Below are positions 12,016 through 23,509 of a stretch of 64,000 bases of DNA, one piece after another. The notes under the pieces are model-generated. The model did no database searches. It worked only from the letters and a program-made list of their open reading frames with translations, and was not told where the DNA came from. The DNA comes from Rugalucina vietnamica. Its lineage: Eukaryota; Mollusca; Bivalvia; Lucinida; Lucinidae. The first letter of the stretch is position 1. Every line of letters begins with the position of its first letter. Made by a program: the position numbers and the translations under genes. The stretch spans positions 56,632,761 to 56,696,760 of the forward strand of contig OZ024869.1 in assembly GCA_964017185.1 (NCBI GenBank), in the 5' to 3' direction.

Positions 12016-12790
12016 AAGTTGTTGTTGGGACCTTTGACCATAAATCAACGAACCAACTTCTTTAAAAGGGACAATAGTTTGCTCCTGTAGCCAAGGTGGC
12101 CTGTCATGATCAACCCAAACCCAGCAGGCAAATGGAGTCAGATCGACGCATCGACGTTGATATGACGTCAGTTTGGCGTCATGTACCGCTGGGTTAATAA
12201 ACAATCCATGTAGAATACACACATCAAAGGATTGTCTTGTCTAAGTGGTTATGGGGTCATTTTGATCTGCCTGGATGGGACCATATAAAGGACAATATAT
12301 CAATATGTACTGGTATTGATTTAAGGACTTATGTGTGGTCACGAAAATCTGGCGTGTGAGTATTTTCTGACTGTCTTTCATTCAACTCTGAAGATACACT
12401 GACTTACGGCCATGTCTTCTTAGTACTACCTCTATCAGTTCAATCATTGATCTACTTTGCTTGTATCAAAATGTATCTTTTTTTAATCTGTATTAGGGAA
12501 GATAGAAAGAAAAACAGAAAGAAAGACAAAAGAAAAAGGATGTCACGGTGATCATCGATCACGAAAAGCTCCAACAAACTTTAAGACAATTGCCTAATAT
12601 GAAAATTAATCTACGGGCAAATTTTATAAAAAGAGCCGAATTCAATACTGACTTATAGTTTCGGATTTCGTAAATGACTCTTCTTTGCTTAACTTTTAGA
12701 ACACATTGATAACATTTATCAACATAATGCGATCATTTATTTTGACGCAGCAAAGACATTTTTTGACCATAGGGGTGTGGCCAGGTTTTT

Positions 12791-14757
12791 AGCTCACCTG
12801 AGCCGAAGGCTCACAGGTGAGCTTATAGTATACCCATGCTCCGGCGTCCGTCCGTCGTCCGTCCGTCGTTCACAATTTCAAAGATCTTCTTCTCTGAAAC
12901 CGCTTGGCCAATCAAAGCCAAACTTCATGAGCATCCATAGGAAGGGGGAACAAAAGTTTATATAAATGGTCCAGGTCACATGACCAAGATGGCCGCCATG
13001 GCTATAAATGACAAAAACCTTCAAAAATCTTCTTCTCCAGAGCCAGTGGGCCGATTTTCATGAAACTTGGTATGTAGCTTTGGGGACGCGGGCCCTTCAT
13101 AGTTTATATGCAAATTTTCTAGCTCTATTTGTATTTGTAGCTCATGGGCCATTAGGCCTTTTGCGAAATAAATAAACTTAAACTTAAACTTATAAATCAT
13201 GACCCTAGGATGACCTTGACATATTTTACGGCAAGGTCAACTTAGGTCGCCATTGCATTTGAATGGGAAAAAATGGTAAAATGCTATTTAATGGGCAAAA
13301 CTTACTGGGAATAGGCAAACGGACATTAATGTTAATGGAGCCCCTGGAGGGTTGTCTGCCCCTGCCCCGGGGCTATATACATGTATATGACCATAATATT
13401 TAAACATCTTCTTCTCTGAAACCGCTAGGCCAATCAAAGCCAAACTTCATGTGGAACATCCTTGGGAAGGGGGGATGAACGTTTATATAAATGGTCAAGG
13501 TCACATTACCAAGTTGGCCGCCATGGCTATAAATAACTAAAACGTTTAAAAATCTTCTTCTTCAGAACCAGAAGGCCTATGATTTTGAAACTTGGTGTGA
13601 AGCATTTGGGAATGGAGCTCTACAAAAGTTATATAAATCATGCCCCTGGGATGACATTGACCCATTCTACGGCAAGGTCAACTTAGGTCTCCCATGCATT
13701 GGAATGGGAAAAAATAGGAAAATGTAATTATATGGCAGAAAACTTGCTAGAAATGAGCAAATGGACAGAAGATTTATGTTTAAGAAAATATTTTGGGCCC
13801 AGGGGGTTGTCTGCCCCTGCCCCGGGGCTATATACATGTAAATGACCATAAAATTGAAACATTTTCTTCTCTGAAACCGCTGGGCCCATCAAAGCCAAAA
13901 TTTTTATGGAGTATTCTAGGAAGAGTGAATGAAAGTTTATATAAATGGTCAAGGTCACATGACCAAGATGGCCGCCATGGCTATAGATAGCAAAAACGTT
14001 TAAAATCTTCTTCAGAACCAGAAGGCCTATGATTTTGAAACTTGGTATGAAGCATTTGGGAATGGAGCTCTACAAAGTTTATATAAATCATGACCCTGGG
14101 ATGACCTTGACCTATTTTACGGCAAGGTCAACTTAGGTCGCCAATGCATTTGAATGGGAAAAAATAGGAAAATGTCATGTAATGGCAGAAAACTTGCTAG
14201 GAATGAGCAAATGGACAGAAGATTTTTGTTTATGAAAATATTTCAGGCCCAGGGGTTGTCTGCCCCTGCCCCGGAGCTATATATATGTAGATGACCATAA
14301 TATTCAAACTGCTTTTTCTCAGAAACTGCTTAGCCAATCAAAGCCAAACTGTATGTGGAGCATCCTTAAAAAGAGGAAATGAAAGTTTATATAAATGGTC
14401 AAGGTCACATGACCAGGATGGCCGCCATGGCTATGAATAGCATTTTTTTTTAAATCTTCTTCTTCAGAACCACAAGGCCTATGATTTTGAAACTTGGCAT
14501 GAAGCATTAAGGAACGGAGGCCTAAAATTGTTAAAATGTCATTTGAAGGACAAAACTTGCAGTTAATTGGCAAATGGACTGAATTTTTTATGATTTGAAA
14601 AAGACATTGACTCCAGGAGTTATTCTGACCCTGCCCTAGGGTTATATACATGCATTGTACCATTCTAGTCTAACAAGTCTATTGGTACAAGTATATATCT
14701 CAGGTCTCAGGTGAGCGTTTACAGGACCATTGGTCCTCTGGTTCCCCTCTTTTATGA
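12791..14757 (+). mobile_element. AGCTCACCTGAGCC element with internal ~460-bp tandem units, left arm
   Basis: It starts with the hairpin AGCTCACCTGAGCCGAAGGC and ends near GAGCGTTTACAGGACCATTG, where GGACCATTGGTCC forms a second short hairpin. Inside, about four units repeat at roughly 460 bp, each with GACCATAATATT, ATATAAATGGTCAAGGTCAC, GGCCGCCATGGCTAT, ACGGCAAGGTCAACTTAGGT and GGGTTGTCTGCCCCTGCCCC. Terminal hairpins and tandem units would fit a Helitron-like non-autonomous element, but I cannot confirm the class. A 70-bp insert at 13127-13195 (TTTGCGAAATAAATAAACTT) is shared with the right arm. Confidence 0.65.
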
Positions 14758-14831
14758 CGGAAATAACCACTTAAAACGACAACAGAGAAATCAAAACAAA
14801 GGTATGGTCTGGCTTGTCTTACATATGTATA

Positions 14832-15522
14832 CTGAACAAAAAAAGAAACGCAACAATAGGCCACCGAGGATTTTCGAGTTTAAGGGTAAAACGTTGATAA
14901 TTTCAGGGTTGTTGCTGTATGATTTCCATTCATGGGATATTAGGGTATATCATGCAAGAAACTGATTTTCATTTCGATAAAAATTGAATGAGAACTTTGT
15001 GTCGTCTTAAATTATGCAAATTGTGACAGATCTGCTCTGCGCATGCGCACACTTTTGAAACTCCAAATCACCAAGAAACAATGTCAGCTGCTCCCTAATT
15101 AAAATTCATGAAAAAGAAATAAAGTTCAACGACACAGAAGCTTGCAATTAAAACCATCAAATTCCCTTTATGTTTAATTGAAAGGGGGATAATATCAATT
15201 TTATTCGTTTTATTTCTTTAACCTGTGAGTTATCTGCTGAGTGGTACATTGTGATTTTGAATGCGGGTTAAAAGCGGATTTATACCGTACCATTATTTTA
15301 ATGATCGCGCATGCGCACTGTGTGGTTTTCCACTTTCAGCATGCCCATGGTCGGCATTAAATAACTCCGTAAATACGCATCAAAATGAAAATCGATTTCT
15401 TGCATTCGGAAGCCTGACATCTAATGCAGAAGTAGAAAATGCAATGATTTCTGATTGTACATGTATCAAAGTTTGCTCAAAATTAAGTGAAATATAATTG
15501 TTGCGTTTCTTTTTTTGTTCAG
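14832..15522. mobile_element. 691-bp Tc1/mariner-type MITE, TA target duplication
   Basis: Terminal inverted repeats CTGAACAAAAAAAGAAACGC and its complement GCGTTTCTTTTTTTGTTCAG lie at the two ends. TA flanks both (14830-14831, 15523-15524). The right palindrome arm at about 17010-17035 has the uninterrupted site ATATATACATATGTAAG, which confirms the insertion and the TA duplication. No transposase frame is present, so it is non-autonomous. It also contains GCGCATGCGCAC words. Confidence 0.85.
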
Positions 15523-15529
15523 TATATAT

Positions 15530-15740
15530 ATGTTCTGCGCAGAATAGGAATTAGTACAAATCCGGAATTGTACCTGCGCAAAGTAGGAATTCTCACTTTG
15601 TCAGACAAAGTTAGAATTCCTACTTTGCCCGATTCGATTCCGGAATTGTCCGTGCGCAAAGTAGGAATCAAGACAAAGTAGGAATATATTATTTTCCTTG
15701 CGCAAAGTAGGAATTTCGGGACAAAGTAGGAATATTATCT
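15530..15740. repeat. AAAGTAGGAAT word cluster, left arm
   Basis: CAAAGTAGGAATTC and its complement GAATTCCTACTTTG alternate at 20-30 bp spacing, together with TCCGGAATTG and CACTTTGTCAGACAAAGT. The partner is at 16815-17005. It is small, but it has the same word-and-complement construction as the larger foldback elements. Confidence 0.65.
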
Positions 15741-16247
15741 CTTCTGAGCATTTTAAGTTACTATAATAAAACAAGCCAGACCATACCTTTGTTCTGATTT
15801 CTCTGTTGTCGTTTCAAGTGTTTGTGTTGGAGTTTTGCTGATCAGTGCTTATTTTTTGTTCTAATAGCAACATTTAATTTGTCTAATGGTAACATTTAAT
15901 TTAATTTGTGCAGATGCTGTATACAGTCGCAGTCACTCGCCAAAAAACTGCATTAAGGATGCTCCACATAAAGTTTGGCTTTGATTGGTTAAGCAGTTTC
16001 TTAGAAAAAGCTGTTTGAATATTATGGTCATCTCCCGGGCAGGGGCAGACAACCCCTGGGCCTGAAATATTTTCATAAGAAAAAATTTTCTGTCCATTTG
16101 CTCATTCCTAGCAAGTTTTCTGCCATTACATGACATTTTCCTATTTTTTTCCCATTCAAATGCATGGGCGACCTAAGTTGACTTTGCCGTAAAATAGGTC
16201 AAGGTCATCCCAGGGTCATGATTTATATAAACTTTGTAGAGCTCCAA

Positions 16248-16427
16248 TACAAAAACGCACTGACGCGACAGAAACAAACACTGCCTGTTAATCGAGATTT
16301 GTAGATCTCTGTTTTCGTTCTTTTAAATTCTCAGACATAATTTCCTGCTTTGATCTTTCAAGATAACTTCTGTGTGGCACAAAGTTCGCAAACTCTCTAT
16401 TTCATGGCATCCCTTTATGCCAAACAG
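16248..16427 (-). repeat. 180-bp copy of outer-arm sequence at palindrome centre
   Basis: ATACAAAAACGCACTGACGC through CATCCCTTTATGCCAAAC. The same sequence occurs at about 27463-27642 and, inverted, at about 8670-8850. It sits exactly where the two inner arms meet, between TTTGTAGAGCTCCA and AGGAATGAGCAAATGG. Confidence 0.8.
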
Positions 16428-17093
16428 GAATGAGCAAATGGACAGAAGATTTTTTCTCATGAAAATGTTTTAGGCCCAGGGGTTGTCTGCCCCTGCCCCG
16501 GAGCTATATACATGTAGATGACCATAATATTCAAACAGCTTTTTCTCAGAAACTGCTTAGCCAATCAAAGTCAAACTTTATGTGGAGCATCGTTAATGCA
16601 GCCTGTTTTTTGCGAGTGACTGCGACTGTATACAGCATCTGCACAAATTAAATGTTGCTATTAGACAAATTAAATGTTGCTATTAGAACAAAAAATAAGC
16701 ACTGATCAGCAATACTCCAACACAAAAAACTTAAACCGACAACAGAGAAATCAGAACAAAGGTATGTTCTGGCTTGTTTTGTTATAGTAACTTAAAATGC
16801 TCAGAAGAGATAATATTCCTACTTTGTCCCGAAATTCCTACTTTGCGCAAGGAAAATAATATATTCCTACTTTGTCTTGATTCCTACTTTGCGCACGGAC
16901 AATTCCGGAATCGAATCGGGTAAAGTAGGAATTCTAACTTTGTCCGACAAAGTGAGAATTACTTTGCGCAGGTCGATTCCGGATTTGTACCAATTCCTAC
17001 TCTGCGCAGAACATATATACATATGTAAGACAAGCCAGACCATACCTTTGTTCCGATTTCTCTGTTGTCGTTTTAAGTGGTTATTTCCGTCAT

Positions 17094-19113
17094 AAAAGAG
17101 GGGAACCAGAGGACCAATGGTCCTGTAAACGCTCACCTGAGACCTGAGATATATACTTGTACCAATAGACTTGTTAGACTAGAATGGTACAATGCATGTA
17201 TATAACCCTAGGGCAGGGTCAGAATAACTCCTGGAGTCAATGTCTTTTTCAAATCATAAAAATTCAGTCCATTTGCCAATTAACTGCAGGTTTTGTCCTT
17301 CAAGTGACATTTTAACAATTTTCTTCATTCAAATGCATGGGCGATCTAAGTTGACCTTGCCGTGAAATAGGTCAAGGTCATCCCAGTGTCATGATTTATA
17401 CAAATTTTGTAGGCCTCCGTTCCTTAATGCTTCATGCCAAGTTTCAAAATCATAGGCCTTCTGGTGCTGAAGAAGAAGATTTTAAAAAAATGCTATTCAT
17501 AGCCATGGCGGCCATCTTGGTCATGTGACCTTGACCATTTATATAAACTTTCATTTCCTCTTCGTAAGGATGCTCCACATAAAGTTTGGCTTTGATTGGC
17601 TAAGCCGTTTCTGAGAAAAAGCTGTTTGAATATTATGGTCATCTACATGTATATAGCTCCGGGGAGGGGCAGACAACCCCTGGGCCTGAAATATTTTCAT
17701 AAGCAAAAATCTTCTGTCCATTTGCTCATTCCTAGCAAGTTTTCTGCCATTACATGACATTTTCCTATTTTTTCCCATTCAAATGCATGGGCGACCTAAG
17801 TTGACCTTGCCGTAAAATAGGTCAAGGTCATCCCAGGGTCATGATTTATATAAACTTTGTAGAGCTCTATTCCCAAATGCTTCATACCAAGTTTCAAAAT
17901 CATAGGCCTTCTGGTTCTGAAGAAGAAGATTTTTAAACGTTTTTGCTATTTATAGCCATGGCGGCCATCTTGGTCATGTGACATTGACCATTAATATGAA
18001 CTTTCAATCACTCTTCCTAAGAATGCTCCATAAAAAGTTTGGCTTTGATTGGCCCAGCGGTTTCAGAGTAGAAAATGTTTCAATATTATGATCATATACA
18101 TGTATATAGCCCCGGGGCAGGGGCAGACAACCCCCTGGGCCCAAAATATTTTCTTAAATATAAATCTTCTGTCCATTTGCTCATTTCTAGCAAGTTTTCT
18201 GCCATTTAATTACATTTTCCTATTTTTTCCCATTCCAATGCATGGGAGACCTAAGTTGACCTTGCCGTAGAATAGGTCAAAGTCATCCCATGGGCATGAT
18301 TTATAAAACTTTTGTAGAGCTCCATTTCCAGATGCTTCACACCAAGTTTCAAAATCATAGGCCTTCTGGTTCTGAAGAAGAAGATTTTTAAACGTTTTTT
18401 TTATATTTATAGCCATGGCGGTCATCTTGGTCATGTGACCTTGACCATTTATATAAACTTTCACCCCCTCCTTCCCAAGGATGTTCCACATGAAGTTTTG
18501 CTTTGATTGGCCTAGCGGTTTTAGAGAAGAAGATGTTTGAATATTATGGTCATATACATGTATATAGCTCCGGGGCAGGGGCAGACAACCCTCTAGGGGC
18601 TAAAATTTTCCATTAACATTAATATTCTGTCCATTTGCCTATTCCCAGTAAATTTTGCCCATTAAATAGCATTTTACCATTTTTTCCCATTCAAATGCAT
18701 TGGCCTAGGGTCATGATTTATAAGTTTAAGTTTAAGTGTATTTATTTCGCAAAAGGCCTAATGGCCCATGAGCTACAAATACAAATAGAGCTAGAAAATA
18801 TGCATATAAACTATGATGGGCCCGCGTCCCCAATGCTACATACCAAGTTTCATGGAAATCGGCCCACTTGTTCTGGAGAAAAAGATTTTTGAAGGTTTTT
18901 GCTATTTATAGCCATGGCAGCCATCTTGGTCATGTGACCTGGACCATTTATATAAACTTTTGTTCCCCCTTCCTATGGATGCTCCACATGAAGTTTGGCT
19001 TTGATTGGCCAAGCGGTTTCAGAGGAGAAGATCTTTGAAATTGTGACTACGGACGGACGCCGGAGCATGGGTATACTATAAGCTCACCTGTGAGCCTTCG
19101 GCTCAGGTGAGCT
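17094..19113 (-). mobile_element. AGCTCACCTGAGCC element, right arm
   Basis: Inverse of 12791-14757 with the same internal units. Ends are GGACCAATGGTCC near 17110 and the hairpin AGCTCACCTGTGAGCC / GGCTCAGGTGAGCT at 19081-19113. It keeps the 70-bp internal insert at about 18720-18790, so the insert predates the inverted duplication. Confidence 0.65.
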
Positions 19114-19899
19114 AAAAACCTGGCTACACCCCTATGGTCAAAAATATGTCTTTGCTGCGGCAAAATAAATGATCACATTATGTTGATAAAAGTTATCAAT
19201 GTGTTCTAAAAGTTAAGCAAAGAAGAGTCAGAAATCCGAAACTATAAGTCAGTATTGAATTCGGCTCTTTTTATAAAATTTGCCCGTAGTTTAATTTTCA
19301 TATTAGGCAATTGTCTTAAAGTTTGTTGGAGCTTTTCGTGTTCGATGATCACCGTGACATCCTTTTTCTTTTGTCTTTCTTTCTGTTTTTCTTTCTATCT
19401 TCCCTAATACAGATTAAAAAAGATACATTTTGATACAAGCGAAGTAGATCAATGATTGAACTGATAGAGGTAGTACTAAGTAGACATGGCCGTAAGTCAG
19501 TGTATCTTCAGAGTTGAATGAAAGACAGTCAGAAAATACTCACACGCCAGATTTTCGTGACCACACATAAGTCTTTAAATCAATACCAGTACATATTGAT
19601 ATATTGTCCTTTATATGGCCCCATCCAGGCAGATCAAAATGACCCCATAACCACTTAGACAAGACAATCCTTTGATGTGTGTATTGTATATGGATTGTTT
19701 ATTAACCCAGCGGTACATGACGTCAAACTGACGTCATATCAACGTCGATGCGTCGATCTGATGCCATGTGCCTGCTGGGTTGGGGTTGATCATGACAGGC
19801 CACCTTGGCTAAAGAAGCAAACTATTGTCCCTTTTAAAGAAGTTGGTTCGTTGATTTATGGTCAAAGGTCCCAACAACAGCTTACGTCATACGCAGACA

Positions 19900-20050
19900 A
19901 GATACCATCCGAAGGACGGGAAAATCCGTCACTCGCCTTGTTAACCAGTGGTCGCAGGTTCGATCCCGGGCTTCTCCAAAACAACGAAAAAACAACCTCC
20001 TACTCGGTTGAGCCTTCGGGTGCTCCCGGGACATCAAACAAACCCTTAGT
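19900..20050 (+). mobile_element. tRNA-derived SINE fragment, right arm
   Basis: GTCGCAGGTTCGATCCCGGG (B box) at 19951-19970 with upstream CGTCACTCGCCTTGTTAACC. It lies inside a 190-residue open frame (19677-20249) that I regard as spurious, because the left-arm copy has frame breaks and the sequence is SINE-like. Confidence 0.5.
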
Positions 20051-20784
20051 ACTGGTCAACTGCCTAGCCAAGGCTTGCTCAAGAAAGGTATCAAAAATTA
20101 AAAAAGTCCACATTGTTAGTCAGGGGACCAACTACGAAATACATCTTAAATTTTTGCGGTGGCCCTGCCCATACTTTGGGTTAATCGCTTGCAACCATAT
20201 AATAGAGGTCTCTGCCCAAAATTCTGTATCGCGGACATACAAATACTGAGGCGTGTTGACATGAAATTCCTTTGGTAAAACAAAATATCAAAGGGCCCCT
20301 CGTGTCCCATTTATTTAAAGCAATGTTGGATTAAACATTAAGATATTGATGCATTGCGTGTTGCTTTTATTAGTCGTGCTCTCGACATCTTTTGGTTTGA
20401 TCTTTCAGTTGATTTGAATTCCATTTAACTTCAAATGATGTCGCTCAATCTTAGTTTTCCCTGAATTATCAAATACAGTTTTACCACTAGTTTTACCTTC
20501 TAGAACTCCGGAAAGCATTTATCACATCACAGAGAAACTTAAATCAAAGCTGGTGTTTTGTGTCAATGGATGACAGCATCTACTCAGATCGGGGGCCGTG
20601 AAATTATATACATGTAGTACATGTATACAGTAAATAAAGAGAAACTGAAGTCCGCCCGGAACGAGCAAAAATGAAAGCTTTTACGCGTATGAAAATGTAA
20701 TGAGGCTGTAAAATATAGTGCACCATTATTTCTTTCGCTTGTGCAGAATTTATGCACTATTAACGATTAAAAATGATTTTGTCA

Positions 20785-20885
20785 TTCATTAACATTCGCT
20801 AGGTCCCTCGGGGAGTGTTGAAACCCTTGGGCTACGCCTACGATTTTTGTCACTCTCCTCGGGACCTAGCGAATGTTAATGAATA
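20785..20885. repeat. Hairpin with CGCTAGGTCCC arms, right arm
   Basis: CATTCGCTAGGTCCCTCGGG pairs with CTCGGGACCTAGCGAATG. This is the better-preserved copy of the 11433-11534 hairpin. Confidence 0.75.
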
Positions 20886-23509
20886 GAAAGTCGTGTTTGA
20901 CCGCTATTATAAACAACAGCATTTAGAGTAAATACCATAATATGCCTTTATTGTCCTACATTGAGATTATTGTAACATTTTGATAGGATGTCACCGTGAA
21001 TATGCAGGGTTTGCATTTGACATACGAAATACTTCAATGTACGATAACGTCTCCGTTCCATTCTTACAATGACATGCTTATTTCCGCACGTCTAGTGATA
21101 CACCCAGTAGCTTATTTCCTTTAGCTGCCATTTTCGTCCCATTTTGAGATCAATTTCCGGATAATGACAGACTTTCAAATAATGACAGCAAACAAACAAC
21201 AAAAAGGCACTCAATGAATTTAAGGAAGAATGTATTCAATCACCATGGAATGTTTTCATATGTTCTGGACAGTAGTATAATTACATGCTAACTTATTGTC
21301 TTGACCAACTCATATGAAACTAACCTAATGCACTCAGACGTATACTGCTGAAAGTTTGATAAGGATCAAGATTTTATTTTTGTTCGCACGGCGAAAGCTA
21401 TTGCTGTCTTAAATGAAGTCGGTAAATAGCTATCCATAGCTAATTTTATATATGTTACATTATCTGACTTTAAATAAATTTTGACTTTGACTTTGACTTT
21501 GAAACCGTTCTTCTTTACACTCTGAGTATGAAGCTGAAGACAGATTTTGACCGATCCAAATAATGTTATCGAATTGTTTCAATGTATGATCCACATTTTC
21601 ATTAAAATGATGACTTGTTTAAAATCTATTTTTAATCGTTGTCAAATCTAAACCAATGCCCGTTTCTGTTCAAAACTCACAGACATTGGTATTTTACATA
21701 TGTTGTATCTGTAAGTGTCTGCCGAACGACGGTAAGTTGGGTCATGCTTTAACGCCACGTACGGGAGAAAGTTTTTTTTTTTCTAAACCACTTAGGATAT
21801 TATGCTTGTCATATGTATGATACCCCGCCTCCACTCACTATTCTTGCAAGTTTAGAGATCGGTTAATAATCAGTTGATTGCATTTTATTCGGAGCTTCTT
21901 GCCACTTAAGATAAATAGCGGATGTGAATTATGTCTCCACGATTGTTGTTAAAGACAAGGGTCGCTTCCATACACACATAATTGGAAAGTAAACTTTACA
22001 TAATTTTATCATTTTGGCACCAGCCTCTTTTGATATGATTTGTGCAATCTTTGGTCAGTCTTATTTTGATGACTGTTGTTTAGAATCATTAAGTAAGTTC
22101 TGAACGTTTTTAAAACTGTTTATTAAGCAAAACAAACAATTTTATCTGCATCTCTTTCCGCTACCAATTGGCCAGGAAAATAGCGCTTTATGCTTCCCAG
22201 ACGAAATAAATGTCTTTGAATTTAGTCAATGTTATGAGTTGAGGCGCCTCGTTTGACATGGAGAGCAAATATTAAGATATTGTCTGCTTTCTCGAAATGA
22301 AAAATATGCTTCGTTGTTTTTTGTCCTTGCACAAAAAGCTTCGTTTTCATCTATGGATCTTTACTTCAGACTCTTAGTAAACTCGATGATTAAAAAGCTG
22401 TTCAAACGACCGAACAAACTTTCTTGTGCTCGTATCAAGATGTCATCCATGGCATTGTCTTTTTTATAGTATTAATTCTGAAAATGAGAGAGAGAGAAAA
22501 AAAAAAGAGTTTTTGAAAATTAAAACAAATTGCTTTTATACACAATGTATTAGCGGCAATGTGGAACGTAAAATTTTATACAAAACTGCGTTCCCGGCTG
22601 CCAAAAAAAGCGTTTTGGATTGCCAATAAGCATGTGTTGGCAATCGAGAGCATTTAATTTACGTTCTACATTGTCATTTTGGCAATCAAAAACGCTTTTT
22701 ATGGCGATCTAGAACTATTTTTGTTTATCAAATTTTGACTGTGATTGTGTCGGTTCCTGGTGGTATATACTCACTGAAATCTTTACTGAGAATAATCATT
22801 GAAATATATTTATGTCTGGTCAAAGAAGGACGTGACATTAATATCAACTGGCAGAATTAGCGATTGATTAATACGCGTATCTTATGCCTAGGTCACACTA
22901 GGGCTTACGTACGCTGCGGACGCTGTGGATAGGTGTTCCGTATCTGTCCGTCCTATCCGTAACGATTCGTATCTCATCCGTAATGTCCGTAACTGTACGT
23001 ATCGTATCCTCAGGGCGCGGTAGATCCGCGGGCAAATTTTCATAACTGTCAAAAATGCATGCGCGGATGGACGATCGGTAATGGTAGGCAATGATACGTA
23101 ACTGAAGGCATTTATTCGAATCTGTCCGTATCTGATCGCATCTAAACGTATCATTCCGCGATCAAGCATTTGTTGCGGATCGATACTGTTACATACGTGT
23201 TGTTTCGTTCGGTTGCGGTCTTTGTCGTTTATACACACTTTTCGATACAATTTAATACGTTCAGATACGAACACGAAATGTAACGGTTTTCCTAAAGTTT
23301 ACACAGCATGCCACACGTATGAAAACGGAATCAAACTAGGATGCAACTTGAACAATGCTAATAAGCGTGTGGCTGAGCCCTCTAGAGCTGAGTGTTTGGG
23401 CATAACATAATCTGTATCCAATGCTTGAATGAATCATACAAGAACGTTTCTGGAATATATAGTCTCCTTGACAAAAATGTCCGTCATTTTTCTATTATAC
23501 AGGTAATTT

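Larger units (their letters stand above)
8305..16247 (+). repeat. Left arm of a ~20-kb diverged palindrome
   Basis: Reading inward, this arm matches the reverse complement of 16428-28013 block by block: 8305-8880 with 27410-28013, 8880-9660 with 22530-22884, 9900-10500 with 21650-22260, 10690-11240 with 21060-21600, 11433-11534 with 20785-20885, 11535-12780 with 19130-20780, 12791-14757 with 17094-19113, and 15530-16110 with 16428-17010. Arms differ by substitutions and many indels, so this is an old inverted duplication rather than an identical assembly artefact. No functional gene was recognised in the arm. Confidence 0.85.

Noticed and set aside
19677-20249. 190-residue open frame
   Set aside because: It contains a tRNA-like SINE segment. 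The left-arm equivalent at 11854-12222 is shorter and frame-broken, and no domain is visible.
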